From NCBI GenBank assembly GCA_964035545.1, contig OZ037765.1, positions 5,778,698 through 5,842,697 on the forward strand: a stretch of DNA of 64,000 bases, given 5' to 3'. Made by a program: the position numbers and the translations under genes. Positions 51,039 to 64,000 of the stretch are shown piece after piece (within the stretch, counting starts at the first letter, position 1; each line of letters begins with the position of its first letter). The notes below the pieces were generated by a model that saw only the letters and a program-made list of their open reading frames with translations, was not told where the DNA came from and did not search any database. Source of the stretch: Bugula neritina (Eukaryota > Bryozoa > Gymnolaemata > Cheilostomatida > Bugulidae).

Positions 51039-54000
51039 ATGGTGGATGACAATGTCAAGGTTGCAGTCCGAGTAAGTAGTAGGAAAAGTGAACTTGACAT
51101 AAAAATTAATCATATTCAGATTTATTAACATTTACGGTTATTAGATTTACTAATAGATGAAAAGCATTATAAATATCTTTGGTAAGTTTTGAAAATACAA
51201 GTTTTTTCTGGTTAGGTGCGGCCATTATTGCCAAAGGAAAAAGTTTCTGGTGAGCAAAAATGCGTCAAAGTGCTCAAAGATTCTAAGCAAGTTCTAGTTG
51301 GAAAAGATCGGTTCTTCACATTTGACTACGTAATCTCCCCCCTTGAGAAGCAGGTATTCATAGGGTGTATTTTCGTCATATCACTGTCTTGGACAAAATA
51401 CAGTACTCTGGTTAAAATTGCTTGTCCAAATCACTTTTATCTATATATTAATTTATGTTAGCTATGATGGTCTAACGTAGTAATATATAAAATTATACTA
51501 TATATGTAATATATTTAAACATTAAATAAAGTAAATACAGTATATGCAGTATATTCTGAATATACTGCATATACTTTATTTGCTGTATATACAGTAAGTA
51601 CTGTATATACAGTTTATATACTGAATATACAGTAAATACAATTTATACTGAATATATATAATTATACTGTATTATATGCAATATTTGTAAACTATATTTT
51701 ATATAATAAATGCATCATATTACATTAAAATATTATTTAGGATGCGGTTTATGAAAAGTGTATAGATGATTTGGTGTCCAGTTGCCTTGAGGGTTTTAAT
51801 GCTACTGTCTTTGCTTATGGGCAGACGGTAAGTGTAAATTTACTATTTATCTTGCTACAAGTGCATTATAAAGAGGGTTTCAACACTATTAACTACTCTA
51901 AGGCTTGCATGAAGTTGCCAAACTCAAAGCTTATCAAGATATGATATCTGTAGCACCTCTTTTTATTGTCTATGATTAAGATAAAATTAAATTATCATGT
52001 TTGTGGACTTTTAAACGTTTAAGCATTATAACATGCTAAACACCATATTACAATTGTTTGTGAAACTTAGTATGTGTGTGGTAGCGTGCACACAAATGCC
52101 TCATAGGTAATTGCTCTGTAGCTTTAAATCAATAAACATGTTTACAAGATTTTCCTTTAAAATAAATCAGTAAAATATACTGGAAACGCATATTGTAATT
52201 CTCACCTGGGAGATGGCCCTATTCAGATCATTTTATGACAATTTTGTTATTTTGCGGCTGACTGAGATATCAGTGAATACGATGATGTCAGCTTCTTTTG
52301 AGCAGCTGATTGTGTGTAGGTGTGTTTTTAGGGGTCCGGAAAGACTTACACCATCGGTGGAACTAGCGCCGCCACACATACCGATGATGAAATGGGAGTT
52401 ATACCTCGATCTCTACAGAAACTTTTCCATTTAATTGAAGTGAGTCATCTAACCGCCAAACAACTCAAATTGTTTAACATTTTGCAATAAAGATTGTGCA
52501 TACAAATTATATATCTCAGTATCAATGCTGTATTTAGATTTGAATAGTTTATGAATTGCGTAGGCCAATACATAATTTATAATGTTTAAGATTTCGGTCT
52601 TTTTGTAGACACAATGAATAATTTTACTGTATTGTACGGAACACATGTTATTTTAAAACAAAATAATATACATAATTTATAAGATTAGTGGTAAGGAATA
52701 TACGATGCAATTTATTTGCAAACACACTTTGATATTTTTATACTCTCATTCTGGTGCACAAAGTTTAAATTTAAATATTTGAGTGTGTGCTGTTGAGATT
52801 AATAACCTCCCACACTGTTAATATTGATTAATTAGTATTCCACGATGCTACTCGTATCTAAATATAGACGCCGCATGCCTTCTTTGTTAAAATAGTTTAT
52901 GAAATATTAATGTTAATTTCCGCTTTTTGCTTCAACATAGGAACTCCCGCTGCTATGTTACAATACAGCAGAGTTCAATAGCTTCATGATTGATGGTTTC
53001 TAAGAAAATTAAAGATTTAAGTGATGAATTTCATAATTGTGCTTAGTCATACAAATATGTGATTAAAAGCCAGTCATTTATTAATAGATGTATTAATTTT
53101 TTTTAATTTTCCATATACAAGTAGATACAAGTAATTATAATTTAGTTGCTTTTTATATGACATATATGAATAGTATAAGTATGTATAGAGTGGCTTTAGA
53201 GATGTTGCTATTTGCTTTATTCTACTATACCTACTCATCTCTTGCACTTTTCCCAAATTACAATAGTGATTAAGACATTGCTAAAAGACACATTGAATTC
53301 CACACTTATTTTCTTGAAATAATTCAAGAAATTGAGCTTGAATTTTTTAACAAAAATTTTAACATGCTTTTTATAATTTACTTGAAATGAAATTCTTGGC
53401 ACATCTTGAAATCTTTATGTACTATAATAATGTAATCCTGTAATGTGATAATTCCATACTTATTGTAATGTAATTTGCTCTCATATTGAAAGCGGAGATC
53501 TAATCTGGACATATTGTTCAAATACAATATCGTTCAAGATATTTTTATTGTATTTCGCTTACTGTTAGGCAGGGAGAAAGGAAGGAGTAGAATTTCAAGT
53601 GTCTGCATCGTACTTAGAGTTGTATTTAGAGGACTTGAGAGATTTACTTGATGTTAGCACCAACAGCAAAGATATAACCATACGGGAAGATGAGCAGGGC
53701 AACACAGGTATACCTGCCAATATTACCTGCCAATATTACCTTTAGTTTACCACCTGTCAATATTACCTTTAGTTTACCACCTGCCACTATTACCTTTAGT
53801 TTACCACCTGCCAATATTGCCTTTAGTTTACCACCTGCCAATATTACCTTTAGTTTACTACCTGCCAATATTACCTGCCAATATTACCTTTAGTTTACCA
53901 CCTGCCAATATTACCTTTAGTTTACCACCTGCCAATATTACATTTAGTTTACCACCTGCCAATATTACCTTTAGTTTACCACCTGCCAATATTACCTTTA

Positions 54001-57000
54001 GTATACTACCTCTAACTTCTTTTTAAGTCTAAGGGAAATTTCTAATTCTGGGAAATAGTAAAATAGATTGAAAAGTATATGAGTTTTGTTTTATGAGTAT
54101 GCGAGGCACTTCATTACTCTGCGGGATATTGCTTTAAGCTTTTAAGCATTTTCATAGAAATCCAATATTTCACATAGAAAAATTAAATTGTAATATACTT
54201 ATATCTTTGATTATAAGTCGAGGGCATTTATCTTGTTCATGTGACATTTATACTGCCGCCCCCCTGGTTAGAATATGTCTTTAGGTGACATCATCAGGTT
54301 TCTGATCATCACGTGTTGCGACACTACTTCATACTTCATTGAGCGTATGCTTCAGATTTCATGTTAGTCTGTAGAGTATAGGCATTGTTATCAGTATTAT
54401 AACATAAGAAAGGGTGACCATGCAATATATTGAGTGATAATGTATTATATGACTTCAGCTAGTGTTTTGTAGCATGGGGTATATTTAGGATAACATAATG
54501 CATTCAGCTCAGTATAGAATATACACATGGGGAAGCCATTGTATGAATATATGTCTAGTAATTGTTGCCTAACGCTTATCAAGTCTTGCAGCTGTATACT
54601 CTCTTTAACTATGGTCAAGGGGAATTTTCTACACACATTGGGGCATGCGTTGAAGTTATATTGAATCATCTATGTTACTCTTGATTCATTATACATTTGG
54701 AATGCATAAGAAGTGCATCAAAACTTTTGATCAATTTGCCCCTGAATGTTTTAAAATTTTGTTTGAATGTGCTTAATGGATGTCTTTTTGTTATAAAAGT
54801 GAAACACCCACAAACATAAATTAAAGGCTGTGCATATGGGCATTTTCTATGAAAACCATGCTCAAATCACCAACTACATATTTCCCTATCAGGCATCATT
54901 ACAAACCTACGCTTTCTTCAATGTTCTAAGCCCAAGCATATTCCTATACCTTGCCGCTATACCTAAACATCTCGTAACAAATAGTTGGTCACTCGCTATA
55001 TCTTATGGGACACTCAATTATCGTGTTTCTATATCGAATAATTAATATCCCATTTTCAATTAGTTTTTATGCACATTTATTAAATGTGTACTGCATTTTG
55101 TCCCACTTAGCGTTCATTGTACATTGGTATTACAATCATATTGCTCCTCCTGGACTCCAGCTTTGTTACGTCTAGACACACAGCAGGAAATGTATTGACT
55201 CGTGACATTAGCTATTGAGTTTTGATGAACGAGTCTTTTCTACTAGCTATTGTCTTGAAATTATATATTTTGTGTAGAAGTAAAACTTTATAATAACGAG
55301 GGTTCTGTTATCAAACAGTAGAATGAGATAATTTTCTATTTTTTGCTTCCCTAAAAACTGAAATATTATAGATGAATTGAAATAATATACTTGAAATATG
55401 AATATATTTTCATAATAAAACACATTATAGTCTGTATATTATGGAGTACAATTTTCTCACATTTATTATCTTTATTTTAGACTTGAAAAGATTTTATAAG
55501 TTTTATTGTTTTATTTTATAAACACCCATCTATACTAGACTTGTTTCAACTGTGAAAAGCCCATACATATAAAAACACTTTGATAGCAAGAAACTGCTGG
55601 AGTTTCTAGTTTAATACATGAACAAGTTGGAGGGGTGGATATATAAACCCTGTTTTATTAACTGATTAACCAGCTGTCTACTACGTGTCATGTATCTTTG
55701 GAAAAGCTGTTCTGCGGTTGCATGAAGCCAAAGATTTGGTTTGCTACCAGGGTATGAACTCAACTATGTCACAGCTTGACACTCCTTAAATTTCCATGTC
55801 GGCATTTACAGTACAGCTGAAAATCTGTCTTCTTAGCTATTACTAAACTAAACCATCTTACGTCCAAGTTGTGTGACATATGTTCATATTGTTCACCAAT
55901 ATAACCCCTAAATCTTTATATTGAGCATTTAGAGTACAGCTGGAAAGTGCACACCACCTCAATTACTATCAACTAAGCAGTTTGTATCATAATTGTGTTA
56001 TATATAGTTCTACCCTCTAGTAATGTGCTACCAGGCAGTATGTTTATAATATGTATATAGATGAGCAATTTAATCAAGGAAAATTTAAGTGACATTGGCT
56101 TGCAGGTTATCAGTGTCCATATTCTACTGTTTGACTGAATGAGATGTTATTCTCTTGCAGTTGTTTCTGGAATGAGGGCTGTACCATGTAAGACCATTGA
56201 TGAGGTTCTGTATTGTCTGCACCATGGATCTGCAGCCAGACAAACAGGTTCTACACAGATGAATGAGCATTCCAGTCGGTCACACTCCGTATTTACAGTA
56301 ACACTCGGTAATACTTACTGTATATACATGTATCTACTTGGTAATACTCACTGTATATACATGTATCTACTTGGTAATACTTACTGTATATACATGTATC
56401 TACTCGGTAATACTTACTGTATATACATGTATCTACTTGGTAATACTTACTGTATATACATGTATCTACTTGGTAATACTTACTGTATATACATGTATCT
56501 ACTTGGTAATACTTACTGTATATACATGTATCTACTTGGTAATACTTACTGTATATACATGTATCTACTTGGTAATACTTACTGTATATACATATATCTA
56601 CTTGGTAATACTTACTGTATATACATGTATCTACTTGGTAATACTTACTGTATATACATGTATCTACTTGGTAATACTTACTGTATATACATGTATCTAC
56701 TTGGTAATACTTACTGTATATACATGTATCTACTTGGTAATACTTACTGTATATACATGTATCTACTTGGTAATACTTACTGTATATACATGTATCTACT
56801 TGGTAATACTTACTGTATATACTACATATATCTACTCGGTAATACTTACTGTATATACATATATCTACTCGGTAATACTTACTGTATATAGATATATCTA
56901 CTCGGTAATACTTACTGTATATACATGTATCTACTTGGTAATACTTACTGTATATACATGTATCTACTCGGTAATACTTACTGTATATACATGTATCTAC

Positions 57001-60000
57001 TTGGTAATACTTACTGTATATACATGTATCTACTTGGTAATACTTACTGTATATACATGTATCTACTTGGTAATACTTACTGTATATACATGTATCTACT
57101 TGGTAATACTTACTGTATATACATGTATCTACTCGGTAATACTTACTGTATATACATGTATCTACTCGGTAATACTTACTGTATATACATGTATCTACTT
57201 GGTAATACTTACTGTATATAGATATATCTACTCGGTAATACTTACTGTATATACATGTATCTACTTGGTAATACTTACTGTATATACTACATATATCTAC
57301 TTGGTAATACATACTGTATATACATGTATCTACTTGGTAATACTTACTGTATATACATGTATCTACTTGGTAATACTTACTGTATATACATGTATCTACT
57401 TGGTAATACTTACTGTATATACATGTATCTACTTGGTAATACTTACTGTATATACATGTATCTACTCGGTAATACTTACTGTATATACATGTATCTACTC
57501 GGTAATACTTACTGTATATACATGTATCTACTTGGTAATACTTACTGTATATACATGTATCTACTCGGTAATACTTACTGTATATACATGTATCTAGCCT
57601 ACTTGATAATACTCACTGTATATACATGTATCTACTTAGTAATACTTACTGTATATACATGTATTTACTTGGTAATACTTACTGTATATACATGTATTTA
57701 CTTGATAATACTTACTGTATATACATGTATCTACTTGGTAATACTTACTGTATATATGTATATCTACTTGGTAATACTTACTGTATATACATGTATCTAC
57801 TTGATAATACTTACTGTATATACATGTATCTAGCCTACTTGGTAATACTTACTGTATATACATGTATCTACTTGGTAATACTTACTGTATATACATGTAT
57901 TTACTTGATAATACTTACTGCATATACATGTATTTACTTGGTAATACTTACTGTATATACATGTATTTACTTGATAGTATTTACAGTGGACTTTGTTTGT
58001 TATAATTTATATCGCAACTGTTTTACAGAGCAACAATGGCGGGCCAACGAAATAGATGATGGTGCTGAAGAAGCTCCAGGTAACTTTGTTCTCTCAACAT
58101 TCTCTACCTGCGCTCAGCATACTCTACCTGCGAGTTTACGGCTTACGCTGATGACTCACATTAGCGTTGTTTTTGAAAACATGTATTATTTAGTTCAAAT
58201 TAATTTTTTTTATTGAGATGATTCTCAACCTGTACACGATTTTATTGTTATTAGTTGTTAGTACACTCAAGTACTTTCCTGTGAGTGTATTACTAAGTAG
58301 CACCCATGTGACTTTGGTTTCAGAGGTAGGAACTCTCAGAGCGTCATTATTGTTCATAGAGGTGTAATAACCATGCTCTAATGATGCCTTTGATATCACT
58401 ATTACGTCAGCGAGATGGTGTCATGTAAAGAAATGTTTTGAATGGAATAATTATTGTTTTGTGATTAAATGATCGATTGGAGTTCAATAAAATTACTGTT
58501 GCTACTCAATTAAGATACATGGTTGTTGATTCTACTATTATCTATAACACATTTCTCTTGACCAGCGATCTATCTCTGTTTTAAGCTAATTTAACGTGAC
58601 GGCTATTAGGGACAAAGCTATTAGTTTTCCTCTAGTTTCAATGTGTACAAGGGTGACATTTTGTGAGATACTTTATTTTCTGACATAGGGACAAGTATTC
58701 TAGTTGAACCAACACATCCCTGGCTGAAAACCAGCATGTTTTAGATACCCGGTGTGAACATGTGACTTTCTGTTGTAGAACAATATCACTATGTGTGTTC
58801 CAAGTTTCATTTTGTTGACCTGGCTGGATCGGAGAGAGCCCACAGAACTGGGAACGTTGGTGACAGGTTCAAAGGTCAGTGAATTATTGCACCAGGGTAG
58901 GTTCTTGGTATGCCATACAAATGTTAAGGTAGTTAGCCTACTATAATACTTGTAGTGAATACTAGGTACCTGGTTCTATAATTCCTACAGGGTTAATTGG
59001 TGGTGATAGGAAGGGCATCCAGTGGCTTTTATGGCTAGCGGCAAAATCTCCCAATAATGAGTTTTTTATCATAATTGTAACCTTGATATTCTATTAGTTG
59101 TTTTCAGAGCTATTTTGAGTCTCAGAAAATTAATCTATAAACTTAAATCATCTATTTTGTGTTAGCCCGCTAGCTTTAGTTTCTAATAAAAGCAGCAAAT
59201 TGAGAAGATATTATTCCAGAAGTTCCTAGCATAGCTGTACTTACATCATACAGATAACAAGTTGAAACATTAACGCTTTTATATAATTTACTACTTTATA
59301 TATGACTATACTGATTTATATTTTGTGAGTCAATGCAAATTTCATTCACATAAAACAAAACAATATTTATTTTTTATATTTGTAAATTGCATTTTTGAAC
59401 TTTTATTACACTGATTTAGGTTTTATGGAAGCTGAATTAGTAATTTATACCTTGGCAGTCACCGGTTTATTTGTCATCATGGTGTAGATATTGTCTTGTT
59501 TTCCACTTGACTTATCAAACAAACAAAACTATAAATTAGGAAAAGGAGATTTTATTGCCAATGACTATTCCACATGACTTTCATCTCTGGGTAGCAAATG
59601 TGCCCCTGTTTCCTTTGGTTATACTCTTATGTAGATGGCCGCAGCTGGTGCTGAGTCAATATTTGGAATGTGCCTCAGCAGTGTTGACTTTATCTCAAAG
59701 TTTAATGTAATTAATGTGATGACAAATATAAAATAATTTGTTTAATGTGAAAATTATATTTATTTTGTGTATTTCATGGAAAGACATTGTCTATTCTGGC
59801 CAAGTTTGTATTTTGGGTGCTCCTAACCAATCGATTATATGTTTATATGCATATATTATTATATATGTTTTATCTGCATATATATGATATATGCTATATA
59901 CACTATATTATAAGCTGCATATATGTCCTTCAAACCGCAGTTTTCTATAATATAACACTCAGTAATAATAGCATTAGATGGAATCAAAGAGTGCATAGCA

Positions 60001-63000
60001 TTAGTTCATCAAATATCTGATATCTATCTGTATAGCTCAGGCTGAAAATAAGGCTATCAACAACTCCATCAAGAGTTTCATGGCGTCCCCTGTGTACAAG
60101 TTGTACTGTAAGCAGGGGAAATTGAAACATTAGATTGATGCTGAGATGTTTATCAGAAAGGAGCTGTGGTTGTCTCAATCGGGTCATGCAATTGACTTGT
60201 GAAGCCTGGACTTATGTAGCAGGGCTCACATGAGCGCTATGTAGACTATACACACATTAAAGCTCATTGAAGACTATATACACATTAGAGCTCATTGTAG
60301 AATATATAAACATTAGAGCTTATTGTAGACTATATACATATTAGAGCTCATATTGTAAACTATATACACATTATAGTCTGTGCTGAAATGAAATTAAAAT
60401 AGAAGCAGTCCCCAAGGGCAGTTTTTGGATGTGGGAAAACTAAATGTGTTTGAATTCACCCTAAATGCTTTTTTTCGAAGAAAAAAATTATCAAGTGCAA
60501 AAATAGTATGTGGTGTAGTCAATTATGTTTGATGAGAAAGTTTGCCAATGGATTACAACATTTCCAATATCAAGTTAACGTAACATTGTATAGGACATCT
60601 CAGTCGGCCATGTTGGGTTTAGAATGTTGTTGTAACATCTATTGTACAATTAGCTAAGTCATTCCTATCAGTTACTTCTATAGGTATCCTAATACTGGCA
60701 GTACTGATTTTCTAATCCCAGTTGGTGTTGCGTTATAGTGTGGGTGAATTTGTTTTGTTTTAGAATCGATCACAATAAACACTGGACTGCTGGCATTGGG
60801 TAATGTAATCAGTGCACTCGGCGATCCCAAGAAGAAGTCGTCTCACATACCTTACCGAGATTCTAAGATCACTCGGCTTCTGAAAGACTCTTTAGGAGGA
60901 AATTCCAAGACTCTGATGATCTGTTGCATTAGCCCCGCTTCTAGTGATTTCGATGAAACCTTAAATGCCCTCAAATATGCTAACAGAGTATGTATTTCTG
61001 CGTTTGCATTTATTTTTGTGATGTAAGGTTTTTTATGAATGGAACTTATGAATGGAAAGCTTGGTGTGGCAAACTCTTGTAGGTCAAAGAATGCACCATG
61101 TTGCTCTGTGTTGGTATCCCATAATGCAATTCCTTTTAATTCAATTTCCTCTCTAGTGAGTTTGCTACAATAAAATAGCTTAAATGCACAGAGTATTTGA
61201 TTATAAACATTAATTTTGCTAATTTTAGGGTCATTGATGTTAATATGCAACTTTTCTCAAGGGATTGAAATTTCAGTATTTTTGTATTTCAAAGGAGCTT
61301 CTAGTTAATTGCCTCTAGGTTTTTATTTTAACTTTATATTTCCCATATAAATTAATTTTTTTATGATGTTTATGTTGAAATTTGTAATCTACATAATACT
61401 TTCTTAGTAAGTGAGATTATTGTAGGCAAGGAACATCAGGAACAAGCCTGTAGTCAATCGCGATATTCAATCTATAAACATGGAGGAAATGCAGAATGAA
61501 ATCCAGGTGAATTCAAATAGCTTCGAAAATATTTTATTACTTTTTTGTGAGTTGCCATGTTCCAATTTGTAATGTAAATGATGGCATAATTATATTTTTT
61601 TCATAATATTGCTTCCTGGGGACATCAAGAATGTGTCAGTTTAAAACAAAGTAGTTTCTGATAAAAACATTTCCGGAAATGTTGATTAATTATAAACCCA
61701 TTGAGTGTGTGAAACCATATAATACAGAGCTTCCTGAAGGTACATTAGCTTTTTATTGTCTGTAAAATATAATACTTTGTTTGAAACTTAGGAATTTAAA
61801 ATTCTTAAAATATTGTTAAAGCAATATGGTCATTTCCTAGAGTTAGAAGATTTGACGTAAGTTGTTAACAGTTGCCATTGATGATATTGATTAGCCCTTT
61901 GTTTGGTCAGCTCATTCTCAGGATTATTAACTTTTTATCTTATGCCTCTTTTAAAATTTAAAGTTTAATAGCCGTTCAATCACACTAGCTTTTTAATTTA
62001 TTGATCAATTTGGACAAAGAAAAGTAAATGAATCATGTATATCGTTGAACAAATTGATATTATTCCGGGACACATTTAGCTTTTTTCTAACCTACTACTA
62101 TTATGTATCATTAAAAAGCCAGAGATATGCTGCTCATTTTAACCCAAATCTAGTAAAAGCATCTTCTGGAATGTAGGAAAATAAAAGTTATTGTTAGTCA
62201 AGTCATTGGTTAATTTTACATAATAATTTTTTAGGATAAATTTTCACTCTTGTATTATATATTTTATTTGTTGTTTTTCTACATTTTAAAATACAGACTT
62301 CTTCTGTACAAAGTACTTTTTCTATGTATATTTCAAGCTTCCTTATGGTACAATGGCTGAAGTCATTCATAATTAAATGTTTGTAAGGTATCCCTTACAT
62401 TGCATAAGCTTGATTTTGAAATCAAAATAAACTTACACACTCATAGATGTATATACGTTGGTGTCCAAAATATTTGTAAAAGATAAGGCACCTTCCTTTG
62501 TTTCACGTATTTCAACAGCTTGTTTGGACCAATAGAATAACAGATAAATCGAGATTCAATTTTTACTGATATTTATGACTACTATCTTAGATTATTTGTT
62601 GTGTAAATTCAGTATGGCTGTAATATTTGTTTAATGTTTGCTCATACTTGTGAGTTTCCTAAGGTGACATCTCATTTGATAGTAGGGTAGTCTTAAAACT
62701 CCCTTGCTCTTGTGAAATACAAACTTTTACTTCCTGTTTATGTTGTATTCCCTAAACGAGATGAATGTGTTATCACAGTTTCTTCTCAGTCTCTTCTATA
62801 TTATGTTCAGATAAAGGTGGTACTGTAGTGACCATAAATGTTTTTTCTCCTAAAATTTAAGTAAAGATATGTATATACAGATTTTGTTAAAGCTATTGAA
62901 TAGAAGTTAACATTCAGTAGACTTGTAGCAAATGGTGACATTATAGATATAATTTGACATTCAAAATCATTACAAAGTAACAGTCGTTCTGTAATTCAAT

Positions 63001-63871
63001 TCACACGTGTTTTGAGTTGTAACTGCAGGGTTTTAAATTACAACTCAAGTGTTTTGAGTCATAACTCAAGTCCAATGTGACTCCCCAAGTTTCTTAATAT
63101 GTCGAGTTTGTTTACCCAGGCCCTGCGGAGAGAGCTGGAAATCAAAGACTCCATGTTGCGAGAAGACACAAGTCTTTCTGCCCGGACTGCCATGGAGTCA
63201 CAAATGGCGATTACTATGCAAGACAGAGATGATAAAATTATTAGGTTGGTACTTGGTTTCTTGAATTTTTTTTAATAATAATGATGTTGACTAAAAACCA
63301 CATTTTGTGGAAGTAAACCACATGTTTTTTGAAATTTTCTCTGTAATGCATGCGAAACATTTAAAATAATAGAGTTGATATTTGGGGATATAAATAGTGT
63401 ATGCAGTATAAGTAAATTTGCTTGTTGGTGAACATGCTATATTTGCGTCAATGTGAAAGCTGATATATTTTTGGCTCTTCGAGTATATGACAAGTTTCCT
63501 AGAAAGTTTTTTTCAACTACTAACTAAACATGTTAGTCAAAAATGATTAAAATAGTATTCTTTGAAAATTATTCCAATCATTTAATTTTGACAAATAGTT
63601 TCCTATTACCATTCTTTTTATAGCTGAAGCTTACAGCTTTGCTTACAAAATTGCATATTATGTAATATTATATTAAATACAAACTATCACAATTATGAGA
63701 GATATGTTTAAAAAATTATATCCATTTTAATGTAGTTTACAGAGGACATGTGACAACTATCTCCACCTACTGAACGTAGCAGCTGAAAATATGAGTAGAA
63801 TTGAGAGCAAAGAAATACTTAAAACCAGCATCAAGTCATCTATACAGGAGTGGATGAATCACTGGCACAAA
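51039..63871 (+). CDS. KIF27: Kinesin motor protein, KIF7/KIF27 (Costal-2-like, kinesin-4) type, 5' part
   Basis: A kinesin of the group linked to cilia and Hedgehog signalling. Twelve in-frame coding exons give 455 codons: 51039-51071, 51216-51353, 51741-51827, 52332-52439, 53569-53707, 56161-56307, 58029-58079, 58779-58874, 60764-60987, 61426-61506, 63120-63244 and 63736-63871; the gene runs off the right edge. Start [19 protein letters not shown]. The P-loop AYGQTGSGKT is split between exons 3 and 4; switch I is NEHSSRSH, switch II DLAGSE, then [20 protein letters not shown] and [19 protein letters not shown]. The neck [15 protein letters not shown] and MEEMQNEIQ is typical of KIF7/27 rather than other kinesin-4s. 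Residues after about 345 become helical ([14 protein letters not shown]). KIF7 versus KIF27 cannot be separated for an invertebrate; the symbol is the closest match. Confidence 0.94.
51535..51665. repeat. Palindrome-rich AT repeat in kinesin intron 2
   Basis: Repeated CAGTATAT, GAATATACTG and CTGTATATACAG words produce many short overlapping palindromes between the exons ending at 51353 and starting at 51741. Confidence 0.7.
53709..54005. repeat. 27-bp minisatellite starting at a kinesin splice donor, about 11 copies
   Basis: The unit CCTGCCAATATTACCTTTAG plus TTTACCA begins within 5 nt of the donor of exon 5 (G then GTATACCTGCC at 53708). Two truncated units (CCTGCCAATATTA) occur at the start and near 53865. 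The frame continuing from the exon stops after about 16 codons, so it is not coding. Confidence 0.9.
56308..57975. repeat. 33-bp minisatellite filling kinesin intron 6, about 50 copies
   Basis: The unit GGTAATACTTACTGTATATA plus CATGTATCTACTT begins exactly at the donor of exon 6 (ACTCG then GTAATA). It fills all but about 50 nt of the 1721-nt intron. Many units end CTACTCGGTAATAC, repeating the exon-donor junction. Variants include TTGATAATAC, 36-bp units with an extra TAC, and units with GCCTACTT. Confidence 0.97.
58985..59035 (+). repeat. SINE tail fragment
   Basis: GGTGATAGGAAGGGCATCCAG in kinesin intron 8 matches the body of the 14820-14965 SINE (GGTGATGTTAGGAAGGGCAT). No A or B box is visible next to it, so it is a 5'-truncated copy. 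Confidence 0.55.
60240..60375. repeat. About 30-bp degenerate tandem repeat in kinesin intron 8
   Basis: GACTATATACACATTAGAGC plus TCATTGTA recurs about five times with substitutions. Confidence 0.8.
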
Positions 63872-63879
63872 GTTAGTAT

Positions 63880-64000
63880 GATAGTATTATATTACTAATA
63901 TAGGTACAGTATATAGTGAGTATATTACTAAGTACAGTATATAGTGAGGATATTACTAAGCTCAGTATACAGTGAGTATATTACTAAGTTGAGTATATAG
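63880..64000. repeat. 28-bp minisatellite following the donor at 63871, cut by window edge
   Basis: The unit TACAGTATATAGTGAGTATA plus TTACTAAG is present in at least 3-4 copies, starting about 10-30 nt past the kinesin exon 12 donor. Each unit contains GTGAGT, a consensus-like donor hexamer. The array continues past the window. Confidence 0.85.

Noticed and set aside
53569-53576. Alternative tandem acceptor TTAG/GCAG at kinesin exon 5
   Set aside because: The second AG is 4 nt downstream and leads to a stop within six codons; only the first keeps the motor frame.
53644-54026. Repeat-coded frames (ANITFSLPP on plus, AGGKLKVIL on minus)
   Set aside because: Translations of the 27-bp intronic minisatellite; neither frame follows from the kinesin exon, which stops after about 16 codons.
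56293-57597. Very long open frames on both strands (339 and 419 codons) with 11-residue periodicity
   Set aside because: They are reading frames of the 33-bp minisatellite, open because the unit length is divisible by three and lacks stops. There is no domain or independent gene structure. Only the frame continuing from kinesin exon 6 has any possible coding relevance.

Overview
The window is eukaryotic nuclear DNA from an animal. Every protein-coding locus except one is broken by introns with GT-AG boundaries, and the products are animal families: Rab GDI, a full-length laminin alpha chain, MGMT, L-xylulose reductase, ribosomal protein S28 and a KIF7/KIF27-type kinesin. The DNA is AT-rich, exons are mostly 80-490 bp, and introns range from about 100 bp to 2.4 kb. 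The laminin is of the alpha-5/arthropod LanA type, so I read the source as an invertebrate bilaterian. I cannot fix the phylum from this window alone.

Layout. 1-2241 (minus): the first four exons of Rab GDP-dissociation inhibitor, running off the left edge. 4265-34790 (minus): one complete laminin alpha gene. I resolved 51 coding exons whose phases all agree, totalling 11157 nt (3718 residues plus stop). The order is signal peptide, LN, LE tandem, domain IVb, LE, laminin IV-A, LE, coiled coil, LG1-5. 36222-37310 (plus): three-exon MGMT with the PCHRV active site. 41198-41932 (plus): intronless L-xylulose reductase (DCXR). 42454-43905 (minus): three-exon RPS28. 46226-about 47735 (minus): a small secreted-protein gene of unknown family behind a clear TATA box. 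51039-63871 and beyond (plus): the first 12 coding exons (455 codons) of a KIF7/KIF27-like kinesin.

Repeats. tRNA-derived SINEs lie at 700-825, 7170-7256, 14820-14965 and 26047-26200, with a SINE tail at 58985-59035. There is a (TACC)n microsatellite at 39319-39415, a long imperfect hairpin at 49170-49780, a pair of small inverted MITE-like repeats near 18000 and 18600, and many minisatellites.

The most unusual pattern is that several minisatellites overlap or abut splice sites and some fill nearly the whole intron. In kinesin intron 6, about 50 copies of a 33-bp unit carry the exon's own 5' splice site. The first 17 or so units keep the motor-domain frame open, so use of a downstream donor copy would insert 11-residue repeats. 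In laminin, a 23-bp array of about 50 units ends on an exon's 3' splice site, and a 33-bp unit repeats the LG2 5' splice site four times.

The genes are ordinary housekeeping or extracellular-matrix genes with no shared pathway, so their adjacency looks like normal genome packing. I see no prokaryotic operon, CRISPR array or intact transposase.
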